This document shows positions 1 through 6,675 of a stretch of DNA of 64,000 bases, piece by piece. The stretch spans positions 372,001 to 436,000 of the forward strand of contig JAFKGQ010000006.1 in NCBI GenBank assembly GCA_017307755.1, read 5' to 3'. Position 1 is the first letter of the stretch; every line of letters begins with the position of its first letter. The position numbers were made by a program, and so were the translations under genes. The notes beneath the pieces are model-generated. The model searched no databases. It was not told where the DNA came from and saw only the letters and a list, made by a program, of their open reading frames with translations. Source of the DNA: Chitinophagaceae bacterium (GTDB lineage Bacteria > Bacteroidota > Bacteroidia > Chitinophagales > Chitinophagaceae).

Positions 1-610
1 TGGGACAACGTACCCCCTTGGGAATATACACAAACGAACCATCCGAAAATACAGCCGCATTCAGGGCCGCGAAGATATTATCCGAGTGCGGCACCACAGA
101 ACCGACATATTTCCGCACCAGCTCCGGATGCTCTTGCACCGCCTCGCCAAAAGAACAAAAGATGATCCCCAGCTCTTTCAATTTATCCTTATAGGTCGTT
201 GCAATAGAGATACTGTCAAACACCGCATCCACAGCCACCCCCGTCAATGCCTTCTGCTCCGAAAGAGGGATGCCTAGCTTCTCAAAAGTGGCCAGGAGCT
301 CCGGGTCCACCTCGTCAAGACTATTGTACTTCTTCTTGTTCCGGGGCGCGGCATAGTAAGATATCTTCTGAAAATCGATTGGCGGCAACTCAAAATTCTG
401 CCATTCGGGCAGCTTTTGCTTCTGAAAAGCCAGGAATCCCTTCAATCGCCATTCCAGCAACCATTCAGGTTCCTTCTTTTTTTCTGAAATATAGCGGATC
501 GTGTTCTCGTTCAATCCGGCCGGCAGGATATCCATCTCGATATCCGTGACAAACCCGAACTCGTACTCCTTATTCGCTATATTGTCAATTATTTCGTTGT
601 CGTTTGGCAT
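1..610 (-). CDS. sufB: SufB, Fe-S cluster scaffold subunit (3' part outside window)
   Basis: This is the N-terminal 203 codons of SufB, the scaffold subunit of the cytosolic SufBCD complex that builds Fe-S clusters. The reading frame is open from an ATG at 610 to the window edge. It contains the family's N-terminal stretch with PEWLLEWRLKGF, then FCSFGEAVQEHPELV and the conserved SDGSFVYIPKGV just before the cut. The catalytic C-terminal beta-helix is outside the window. An IscA/ErpA-type carrier gene lies 70 bp upstream on the same strand, so the two are probably one transcript that continues into the rest of the suf operon (inference). The identification is firm because the visible part is highly conserved; the gene is incomplete only because of the window boundary. 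Confidence 0.95.
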   Translation of the reverse strand, partial: MPNDNEIIDNIANKEYEFGFVTDIEMDILPAGLNENTIRYISEKKKEPEWLLEWRLKGFLAFQKQKLPEWQNFELPPIDFQKISYYAAPRNKKKYNSLDEVDPELLATFEKLGIPLSEQKALTGVAVDAVFDSISIATTYKDKLKELGIIFCSFGEAVQEHPELVRKYVGSVVPHSDNIFAALNAAVFSDGSFVYIPKGVRCP

Positions 611-680
611 ATTTTCGTTTATTCCGCTGTAAAAGTACTTTAATAGAGGCGTTTTTCCCGGCGCAATACGGAAAACCTCC

Positions 681-1007
681 TTAAACCGCAAAACTCTCGC
701 CGCAACTACACGTCCTCGATGCATTGGGGTTATTAAAAAATAAACCCTTCCCGTTCAATCCTCCCGAATAATCCAACTCGGTGCCGTAGAGATAAAGCAA
801 ACTCTTCATATCCACAACTACCCTAACTCCCTTATCCTCAAACACTTGGTCCCCTTCCTTCTCGACCGTGTCAAAATCCAGCTGATATTCCAATCCGGAA
901 CATCCACCACTCTTTACTCCTACACGTACAAAAGTCTGGGGGGCGGCATGCTTTTCAGCCATCAGTCCGACTATATAATCCTTTGCCTGGGGCGATACTG
1001 TGATCAT
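681..1007 (-). CDS. IscA/SufA/ErpA-type Fe-S carrier (HesB family)
   Basis: A 108-residue A-type carrier that receives Fe-S clusters from the Suf scaffold and passes them to apoproteins in the cytoplasm. The three family cysteines are present: C36 in the GGCSGLEY motif, and C100 and C102 in the C-terminal TCSCGESF. The length is normal for the family. It sits immediately upstream of sufB on the same strand, the usual place for the A-type carrier in Bacteroidota suf loci. Sequence alone does not separate SufA from ErpA, so no symbol is given. A near-consensus -7 box (CAAAATA on the plus strand, 1052-1058) lies 44 bp upstream, one base short of TAnnTTTG. Confidence 0.93.
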   Translation of the reverse strand: MITVSPQAKDYIVGLMAEKHAAPQTFVRVGVKSGGCSGLEYQLDFDTVEKEGDQVFEDKGVRVVVDMKSLLYLYGTELDYSGGLNGKGLFFNNPNASRTCSCGESFAV

Positions 1008-1145
1008 AATGCTTAATTTATGGGTACTACTTAGACTTACTATAAGTAGAACAAAATATGGACCATAGAGTTCTGATTCTCACTTTCGACTTCGGGAAAT
1101 TGTCAACCGGTCCGCCGACCCCACTGAACCCCGATGGTCCAAATG

Positions 1146-1175
1146 CAAAAGTCCGGAAAATTTCCCGAACTTTTG
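1146..1175 (-). terminator. Hairpin downstream of the phosphatase gene
   Basis: CAAAAGTCCGG (1146-1156) and CCGAACTTTTG (1165-1175) form an 11-bp stem with one mismatch and an 8-base loop, 22 bp past the phosphatase stop codon. There is no long T tract beyond it, so it may be a terminator or only a 3'-end stabilising hairpin. Confidence 0.4.
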
Positions 1176-1197
1176 AATCCTCCCCCTCCTCAGAGGG

Positions 1198-2874
1198 CTA
1201 TTTCTCAGTTATTTCGTGTATAGGTTTCCCCACCGCCCCATTCGGCATCTGGATATGAAGAAGGGCTGCCACCGTTGGAGCTATATCTGTCATATTGACC
1301 GACGAATTAGTATGCCCCTGTCGTATCCCCCAACCCATAAATACCAAGGGAATATGCGTATCATAAGGGTTCCAGGTCCCATGCGTGGTGCCTGTCTTCC
1401 CATAGGCTTCAAACCAGCCGGCCGCAAGCACGATCTGGACAGCCCCGCTCCGACGGAAATTATACCCATTGATGATCATGGACTTCAGCGGCTCGGGCAC
1501 AGGCGCCTGTCCTATCTTATCCACATCCACCGCAAAAGAGATACCCGGTTGACGCTGCACATATTCCACGGACAATCGCTTGATGGCGTCAAAGTCCAGA
1601 CGGTTCTCTTCGATCTTCCCCAGGTCGAAATTCAACTGGTAGTTCAGACCGCTACGGATCAGCTTGTCCACGCCAAACCTGGCTGCCAGCAGCCTGTTCA
1701 ACGTATCCACCAATGGCTGGGCATTCCAGAAGTCAGCCGGTAGCTCATGCTTTTGCATATAGCTGATGGCATGAGCCGCACCATGGTCCGCCGTAAGGAA
1801 CACCGTATAATTTCCTTTCCCCAGACGCGCATCCAGGTAATGAAAGAATTTTCCCAGATCCTGGTCCAGCCGTAGATAGGTGTCCTCTACTTCGATGGAA
1901 TTAGGGCCGAACATATGTCCGACATAATCGGTTGATGCACAGTTGATCGTAAGGAAGTCTGTCGCCGGTCCGCTGCCCAGCTGATACCCTTCCACCGCCT
2001 GACGGGCAAAATCCAGGGTAAGCGTATTACCAAAAGGGGTCGGTCTGAAAGTCCCCTTGCTCTTTTTATATGCTTCGTCTATATGATGAGGAAAAGTAGA
2101 GCTCGTCTCTCCTGGATATCGTCCCTCCCATACCTGGTCATCCCCATCGCTGTTCTTGTAGGTATCGATGGGACGCAAGGTCGTCCACCCATTCTGTATC
2201 AACTTTTCGATAGGCCGGGTCTTATTAAAGGCATCCGCCCAGGCCGGCAATTCCTGCATGTAATAGGTGCTGGTAACAAAATTCCCTGTCGCGTCATCCA
2301 GCCAGAAAGCGGCATTGGCCGCATGACCCGCCGGCAGGATCGCAGCGCGATCTTTTAAGGACACCCCTACCACTTTCGATTGGAAATTGCTGGCCAGCCG
2401 CAGTTCGTCCGTCACCGTGGACACCAGCAGATTGCGGGGAGACATTTTGCCGGAAGCATTATCCGCCCCCACCGTCCTGACAGTGCTGTCATCCGTACAA
2501 TACACCGTCTTGCCCGACAACTGCTCGATCCATTCATTCCCCGAGATCCCGTCCAATGCCGGTACAGAGCCGGTAAATACACAGGTATGACCCACCGCCG
2601 TAAAGGAAGGCAGATAATTGATAAGCGTGTTCTCACACGTAAACCCCTCCCCAAGCATCCGGCGGAAACCATCCGTCCCATACCGGTCATAATACCTGTA
2701 CAGATAATCCCAACGCATCTGGTCGACCACAATGCCAACCACCAGCTTTGGTCTTGCAAGGTCCGGCTTTTGTACGGTGGGTACCACCCGGGCAAAACCG
2801 CCCTTCCTGCCCTGACCAAAAGAAAGAACAGACAAAAAAATAGATCCTATCAACAATAAATTTTTGCGATACAT
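1198..2874 (-). CDS. pafA: PafA-type alkaline phosphatase / phosphodiesterase superfamily, exported
   Basis: A 558-residue secreted metal-dependent phosphatase of the PafA branch of the alkaline phosphatase superfamily, expected to release phosphate from organic monoesters in the periplasm. A signal peptide covers about residues 1-20. The metal-binding Asp is D51 in VVDQMRWD, the nucleophile is T92 in PSFTAVGHTCVFTG, and N113, K174 and R176 (SLKDR) match the N/KxR set that defines PafA. DHG and HGTWNP metal motifs follow. Length and motif order match characterised PafA proteins. The gene is single, divergent from the alpha-oxoamine synthase gene, with a -7 box 20 bp upstream. It could equally act on phosphodiesters; the KxR set favours monoesters. 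Confidence 0.9.
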   Translation of the reverse strand: MYRKNLLLIGSIFLSVLSFGQGRKGGFARVVPTVQKPDLARPKLVVGIVVDQMRWDYLYRYYDRYGTDGFRRMLGEGFTCENTLINYLPSFTAVGHTCVFTGSVPALDGISGNEWIEQLSGKTVYCTDDSTVRTVGADNASGKMSPRNLLVSTVTDELRLASNFQSKVVGVSLKDRAAILPAGHAANAAFWLDDATGNFVTSTYYMQELPAWADAFNKTRPIEKLIQNGWTTLRPIDTYKNSDGDDQVWEGRYPGETSSTFPHHIDEAYKKSKGTFRPTPFGNTLTLDFARQAVEGYQLGSGPATDFLTINCASTDYVGHMFGPNSIEVEDTYLRLDQDLGKFFHYLDARLGKGNYTVFLTADHGAAHAISYMQKHELPADFWNAQPLVDTLNRLLAARFGVDKLIRSGLNYQLNFDLGKIEENRLDFDAIKRLSVEYVQRQPGISFAVDVDKIGQAPVPEPLKSMIINGYNFRRSGAVQIVLAAGWFEAYGKTGTTHGTWNPYDTHIPLVFMGWGIRQGHTNSSVNMTDIAPTVAALLHIQMPNGAVGKPIHEITEK

Positions 2875-2893
2875 GGTTTTCCACCTCCGGGCG

Positions 2894-2901
2894 CAAAAGT
2901 A
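2894..2901 (-). promoter_or_regulatory. -7 box of the pafA promoter
   Basis: On the minus strand this reads TACTTTTG, a full match to TAnnTTTG. It ends about 20 bp before the pafA ATG. No clear -33 element is seen. Confidence 0.5.
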
Positions 2902-2916
2902 TCGGAATTAACCGAT

Positions 2917-2952
2917 TTTGGCCCCCCTATACGAGCAAATCCTTTAAATTTG
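2917..2952 (+). promoter_or_regulatory. Promoter of the alpha-oxoamine synthase gene
   Basis: TTTG at 2917-2920 and TAAATTTG at 2945-2952 match the Bacteroidota -33 and -7 elements with 24 bp between them, slightly longer than usual. The start codon is 34 bp further on. Confidence 0.5.
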
Positions 2953-2986
2953 CGAAAAGATCGGCAAAACTTAATAAATCCATAAT

Positions 2987-4243
2987 ATGGCAGATATCTT
3001 CGATAAGTTAGTGAAGCACAATGGCCCCATCGGCCAGCATAGAGAAAGAGCGCATGGATATTTCGCTTTTCCCAAACTGGAAGGAGAAATTGGCAGCAGG
3101 ATGATCTTCCGGGGTAAAGAAAAGATCGTTTGGAGCCTGAATAACTATCTCGGTCTGGCCAATCACCCCGAGATCCGTAAGATCGACGCGGAGGCAGCCG
3201 CAAAATTTGGTATGGCCGCCCCCATGGGAGCCCGTATGATGAGCGGTAACAGCAACTATCACGAACAATTGGAAAGAGAGCTGGCAGAATTTGAGGGAAA
3301 AGAAGATGCAACTCTGTTTAACTATGGTTATCAAGGTATTATGAGCGCCATCGACGCCATCTGCGGCCGTCATGACGTCATCGTATACGACGCGGAAAGC
3401 CACGCATGTATCATCGACGGCCTCCGCCTCCACCCCGGACATCGCTACGTTTTCAAACATAATGACGTAGAAGACTGTGAAAAACAGCTTCAGCGCGCCA
3501 CCGCACTCATCGAAAAACAAAATGCCGGCGGCATCCTCGTGATCTCCGAAGGAGTCTTCGGTATGGCCGGCGACCAGGGCAAACTAAAAGAGATCGCCGC
3601 CCTGAAAAAAAACTATGAATTCCGCTTCCTGGTAGACGACGCCCACGGCTTCGGTACCCTGGGAAAAACAGGCGCAGGCGCAGGAGAAGAACAAGGCGTA
3701 CAGGATGACATCGACCTGTATTTCTCCACCTTCGCAAAATCTATGGCCTCCATCGGCGGCTTTATGGCAGGCGATAGGGCCATCATCGATTATATCCGCT
3801 ATAACACCCGCAGCCAGATCTTCGCCAAAAGCCTCCCCATGCCCATCACCATCGGCAACCTCAAAAGACTTGAGCTGCTGAAGACCAAACCCGAATTGCG
3901 CAAGGGTCTGTGGAGTGTGGTGAACAAGCTGCAAAATGGACTAAAAGACAGCGGCTTTGACATCGGTAAGACCAATTCCGCCGTCACCCCCGTCTATATG
4001 AAAGGAGATGTTCCCGAAGCCACCGCCATGGTTATGGACCTCCGGGAAAACTATAACATCTTCTGCTCCATCGTCGTATATCCCGTTATCCCAAAAGGAC
4101 ATATTATATACAGACTGGTGCCCACCGCTGTTCACACAGACGAAGATATCGAGCTCACCCTCAAGGCTTTCCGCGAAACAAAAAAGAAGCTGGACGCCGG
4201 AGAATATAAAGTGACAGCCATTCCCCATATGGCCGAGGCTTAA
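2987..4243 (+). CDS. PLP-dependent alpha-oxoamine synthase (serine palmitoyltransferase / cysteate acyltransferase type)
   Basis: A 418-residue fold-type I PLP enzyme that condenses an amino acid with an acyl thioester, releasing CO2. H139 in DAESHACIIDG stacks on PLP, DDAH (217-220) binds the cofactor, and K251 in STFAKSMASIGG forms the Schiff base. GNSNYHEQLERELA and the AOS-type C-terminus fit the family (2-amino-3-ketobutyrate ligase, KBL, SPT, BioF). In Bacteroidota such enzymes start sphingolipid synthesis from serine or sulfonolipid (capnine) synthesis from cysteate; both substrates are possible here and residues seen by eye do not decide. KBL or BioF is less likely because there is no partner tdh or bio gene nearby. 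It is monocistronic, with its own promoter and terminator. Confidence 0.85.
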   Translation: MADIFDKLVKHNGPIGQHRERAHGYFAFPKLEGEIGSRMIFRGKEKIVWSLNNYLGLANHPEIRKIDAEAAAKFGMAAPMGARMMSGNSNYHEQLERELAEFEGKEDATLFNYGYQGIMSAIDAICGRHDVIVYDAESHACIIDGLRLHPGHRYVFKHNDVEDCEKQLQRATALIEKQNAGGILVISEGVFGMAGDQGKLKEIAALKKNYEFRFLVDDAHGFGTLGKTGAGAGEEQGVQDDIDLYFSTFAKSMASIGGFMAGDRAIIDYIRYNTRSQIFAKSLPMPITIGNLKRLELLKTKPELRKGLWSVVNKLQNGLKDSGFDIGKTNSAVTPVYMKGDVPEATAMVMDLRENYNIFCSIVVYPVIPKGHIIYRLVPTAVHTDEDIELTLKAFRETKKKLDAGEYKVTAIPHMAEA

Positions 4244-4264
4244 AAGAATTGCTCAGAAAAGAAG

Positions 4265-4288
4265 ACCGGCTTTTAGCCGGTTTTTTTT
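4265..4288 (+). terminator. Intrinsic terminator of the alpha-oxoamine synthase gene
   Basis: ACCGGC (4265-4270), loop TTTTA, GCCGGT (4276-4281), then a run of eight T. It lies 21 bp after the stop codon and is a textbook rho-independent terminator. Confidence 0.9.
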
Positions 4289-4344
4289 ATCCCCTTACTC
4301 ACCCGGACATACCCTATCCGGGTTAACACTTATCCGCATGTACA

Positions 4345-4370
4345 TAAAAAAGCCCCGCCGTAGCGGGGCT
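4345..4370 (-). terminator. Minus-strand intrinsic terminator
   Basis: A perfect 8-bp GC-rich stem (4351-4358 / 4363-4370) with a four-base loop and a T tract on the minus strand only. It ends either the small RNA candidate or read-through from the thioredoxin gene. Confidence 0.75.
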
Positions 4371-4411
4371 GCACTAATCAAATACCATTAACCATTAAAC
4401 CTTATCCTATG
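4345..4411 (-). ncRNA. Candidate small RNA (about 65 nt) with terminator
   Basis: On the minus strand, TATATTTG (4418-4425) is a perfect -7 box. About 40 nt downstream is AGCCCCGC (4363-4370), loop TACG, GCGGGGCT (4351-4358), followed by a run of six T. The 65-nt interval carries a direct repeat, TTAATGG twice in a row, and no ORF of useful length. No -33 element is found at the right distance. The hairpin could instead terminate the thioredoxin gene that ends at 4613, about 240 bp away. Confidence 0.35.
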
Positions 4412-4612
4412 AAAAAACAAATATAAGACGTTCATGCTAAAATCGGGGTTGCCAACCGCTTATTTTTTTTACCCAGACACCATTATATTGATCTGCGTCA
4501 AGTAATTTTAACCGATTTCATCCTTTACAGGCATTTGCTCCGCCTATGGGAGCTAAAACGTTATAGTGAGTATTATGTCTAAAAAGATCGGTACTACCAC
4601 TTATATGCGCTG

Positions 4613-5194
4613 CTACCAGGACGGCTTAAAACTTCGCTGATACTGGTCAAAAGACACCTGGCCATACTTCCCCTCCCCAAAATACTTCACCAGCAATTCA
4701 AGCTCCTTAGGCTCCATATAGCCGGGTATAGCCTGTGGCTCTCCCCCGGGAGGAATTATAATGGTAGTAGGGAACTCCAGCTGTCCATGAGCAAGATAAA
4801 GGGCAAATTCATTAGCCCGGTAATTCGGGTTGAACTGGAAGGTCCGTCCGCCCCATTTAATGGTGGCATGGGTTTCCGCATCCACCTTCACAGGATAGAA
4901 TTTCTCCTGCAGATACGCGGCCACTTTTTTATTGGAATACGTCTTTTTATCCATTTGCTTACACCAGCCACACCAGGTAGTGTACAGATCGATCAGGACA
5001 GGACGCTGCTCTTTTTCCAGCTTTCCCGCAGCCTCTTCAATGCTCATCCAGGTCATCGTCTCCCCACTGCCACTGGCCTTCCCGGTCCCCGCATCCACCA
5101 CACTGGCCGGCTTCCCCGACGCCAATAGCCACAAAAGGCCCGTCAGCCCTACTCCAAAAGCCCCTAGGAAAAATGTCCTTTTCAATTGATTCAT
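4613..5194 (-). CDS. Membrane-anchored thioredoxin-fold protein
   Basis: A 193-residue protein with an N-terminal hydrophobic anchor or signal (about residues 8-26) followed by a thioredoxin fold facing the periplasm. The redox site is C75-G-W-C78 in TTWCGWCKQMD, and a cis-Pro is in EFPTTII. The CGWCK context is that of the thioredoxin_7/DUF255-like group, which often carries thiol reductase or disulfide-handling roles in the envelope; the exact partner is unknown. It is divergent from ubiX with 56 bp between start codons. The gene stands alone, so context does not add to its function. Confidence 0.8.
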   Translation of the reverse strand: MNQLKRTFFLGAFGVGLTGLLWLLASGKPASVVDAGTGKASGSGETMTWMSIEEAAGKLEKEQRPVLIDLYTTWCGWCKQMDKKTYSNKKVAAYLQEKFYPVKVDAETHATIKWGGRTFQFNPNYRANEFALYLAHGQLEFPTTIIIPPGGEPQAIPGYMEPKELELLVKYFGEGKYGQVSFDQYQRSFKPSW

Positions 5195-5196
5195 AG

Positions 5197-5204
5197 TACT
5201 TTTG
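5197..5204 (+). promoter_or_regulatory. -7 box of the ubiX promoter
   Basis: TACTTTTG, a full TAnnTTTG match, 46 bp upstream of the ubiX ATG. No convincing -33 element is seen. Confidence 0.45.
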
Positions 5205-5250
5205 TGCTTTATGCAATACGTGCGTATTACTTATTATTTAACGAATTACC

Positions 5251-5808
5251 ATGCACAAAATTGTCGTAGCCGTAACAGGCGCCAGCGGATCGATCTATGC
5301 CCGGCTATTGCTTGAGAAGCTCCTTGCCCTGAAAGATCAGTGGCAATCCCTGGCAGTCATCATGACGGAGAATGCAAAAGAAGTTTGGAAGACCGAACTG
5401 GACAATGAAGACTATCGCAACTATACCCTGCCCTTTTTTTCCCAACGTGACTTTACAGCCCCCTTTGCCTCCGGCTCGGGAAAATTTGGTACAATGATCA
5501 TCATCCCCTGCTCCATGGGCACCCTGGGCCGTATTGCCACCGGCGTATCGTCAGACCTCATAACAAGGGCCGCTGACGTCATCCTTAAAGAAAGAAGAAA
5601 ACTGATCTGTGTGGTGAGAGATACTCCTTATAACCTGATCCACATCCGTAATATGGAAACCCTGACCCTGGCAGGAGGCATCATCTGCCCCGCTACGCCC
5701 TCCTTCTACAGCAAACCCGCCACCATCGAAGAAGTGGCTGCCACCGTCGTGGATAGAGTGCTGGACCTGGCCGGACTGGACATCTCTACCTTCCGCTGGG
5801 GTTCCTGA
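5251..5808 (+). CDS. ubiX: UbiX flavin prenyltransferase
   Basis: A 185-residue cytoplasmic flavoprotein that prenylates FMN to make the prFMN cofactor used by UbiD-type decarboxylases. The N-terminal TGASGS (9-14) is the FMN-binding loop. IIIPCSMGTLGRIATGVSSDLITRAADVILKE is the conserved core (only its order is described here), and RDTPYNLIHIRNM with the following AGG and PATPSFY matches the C-terminal prenyl-phosphate-binding region. Length is normal. No UbiD homologue is in the window, so the decarboxylase it serves lies elsewhere. It converges with the lolA gene, 47 bp apart. Confidence 0.93.
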   Translation: MHKIVVAVTGASGSIYARLLLEKLLALKDQWQSLAVIMTENAKEVWKTELDNEDYRNYTLPFFSQRDFTAPFASGSGKFGTMIIIPCSMGTLGRIATGVSSDLITRAADVILKERRKLICVVRDTPYNLIHIRNMETLTLAGGIICPATPSFYSKPATIEEVAATVVDRVLDLAGLDISTFRWGS

Positions 5809-5855
5809 TTACACCCCAACCCTACAACCGCCTTTATCGCCCGTCCGGCTACGGA

Positions 5856-6533
5856 CTAATTTCTTAGATCAACTTCTTCAACGCCCGGATATTTGGCCTT
5901 GTTAAAGGCCAGCTGTGCGTCCGTCAGGGCAGCATTCCCATTCAGTTTGTTGGTTTCCAGGGTATAATGATTACCGCTCTTGTCGAACCATTTAACGCTT
6001 ACCAGCGTGTGTTGCGTCTTATCGATGTATAACAACGCTTTATAAAAAGATTTTGTCTTGTCCACAGGCGTCAGCTCCACCTCCTGTACCATACGCGCTC
6101 CAACCTTTGCTTCCCCGTTCAACTTGTAAAGAAAATCCTTATCATAAAAACTAGTAAAGAACTTTTCCGGGCTGATGGTCGCCGTGGAAGGATCGTTCTT
6201 GGTGATCGTCACTTCATTGGAATTTTTGTCATAGGTCCATACATCCTTCCCATCGCTGTATACTTCCTGACCCGTAATGCTGATATGATATTTATTCCCC
6301 TTTACATATACGATCCCGCTCTTGCTGCCTTGCAGCTTGCCCTTTGCATCCTCCACTTTCAGGGTAAAATTGGATTGCACCGCTTTATAGGATTTCAGCT
6401 TGGCGCTCAATCCATCCAGCACTTTCTTGGCCTCCGGGTCATTCTTCCCCAAAGAGTTGTTCTGAGCCCTTGCCATAAAGAAAACACTGGATAATAATAC
6501 ACATACAATAATCCCTTTACGATACGAACGCAT
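5856..6533 (-). CDS. lolA: LolA-like outer-membrane lipoprotein carrier
   Basis: A 225-residue periplasmic protein with a signal peptide (residues 1-23, cleavage at ARA-Q). It has the LolA pattern: helical start with VLDGLSAKLKSYKAVQSNFTL, then the half-barrel strands, including GIVYVKGNKYHISI, SDGKDVWTYDKNSNEV, and the LLYIDKTQHTLVSVKWFDKSGN section. LolA shuttles lipoproteins from the LolCDE exporter to the outer membrane, which matters in this lipoprotein-rich organism. It lies downstream of ftsK on the same strand, with 142 bp between them and its own -7 box, so it is probably transcribed separately. Bacteroidota carry more than one LolA-like protein, so a specialised role is possible. 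Confidence 0.87.
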   Translation of the reverse strand: MRSYRKGIIVCVLLSSVFFMARAQNNSLGKNDPEAKKVLDGLSAKLKSYKAVQSNFTLKVEDAKGKLQGSKSGIVYVKGNKYHISITGQEVYSDGKDVWTYDKNSNEVTITKNDPSTATISPEKFFTSFYDKDFLYKLNGEAKVGARMVQEVELTPVDKTKSFYKALLYIDKTQHTLVSVKWFDKSGNHYTLETNKLNGNAALTDAQLAFNKAKYPGVEEVDLRN

Positions 6534-6593
6534 GTTTGTTTATTTAGTAGATTGTAAGTTTGATACCTCGCAACAGGATAGGTTTAAAAGGCG

Positions 6594-6601
6594 CAAATAT
6601 A
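6594..6601 (-). promoter_or_regulatory. -7 box of the lolA promoter
   Basis: On the minus strand TATATTTG, a full match, about 60 bp before the lolA ATG. A small inverted repeat (CCTG-N5-CAGG, 6602-6614) lies directly upstream, and a TTTC is found about 18 bp upstream as a possible -33. Confidence 0.5.
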
Positions 6602-6675
6602 CCTGAAAACCAGGATAGAGAAAGGACTTATCGGTGAATTATCATTAACCGCTCGTTAAACTCGCCGGATGGCGC

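Larger units (their letters stand above)
4289..4612. other. Gene-free interval of about 320 bp
   Basis: No protein gene is supported here. It holds a 7-bp hairpin (ACCCGGA 4301-4307 / TCCGGGT 4317-4323), a minus-strand terminator at 4345-4370 with a -7 box upstream (see the small RNA candidate), and a T-rich stretch around 4463-4472. The plus-strand run ATGAAAAAACAAATATAA (4409-4426) could encode only a five-residue peptide and is not called. Nothing else is recognised in 4430-4612. Confidence 0.6.

Noticed and set aside
86..549. Two plus-strand frames opposite sufB
   Set aside because: They lie within the sufB coding sequence and encode nothing recognisable.
4409..4426. Five-codon ORF (ATGAAAAAACAAATATAA) as a leader peptide
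   Set aside because: Too short to support, and no gene follows on that strand within a leader distance.
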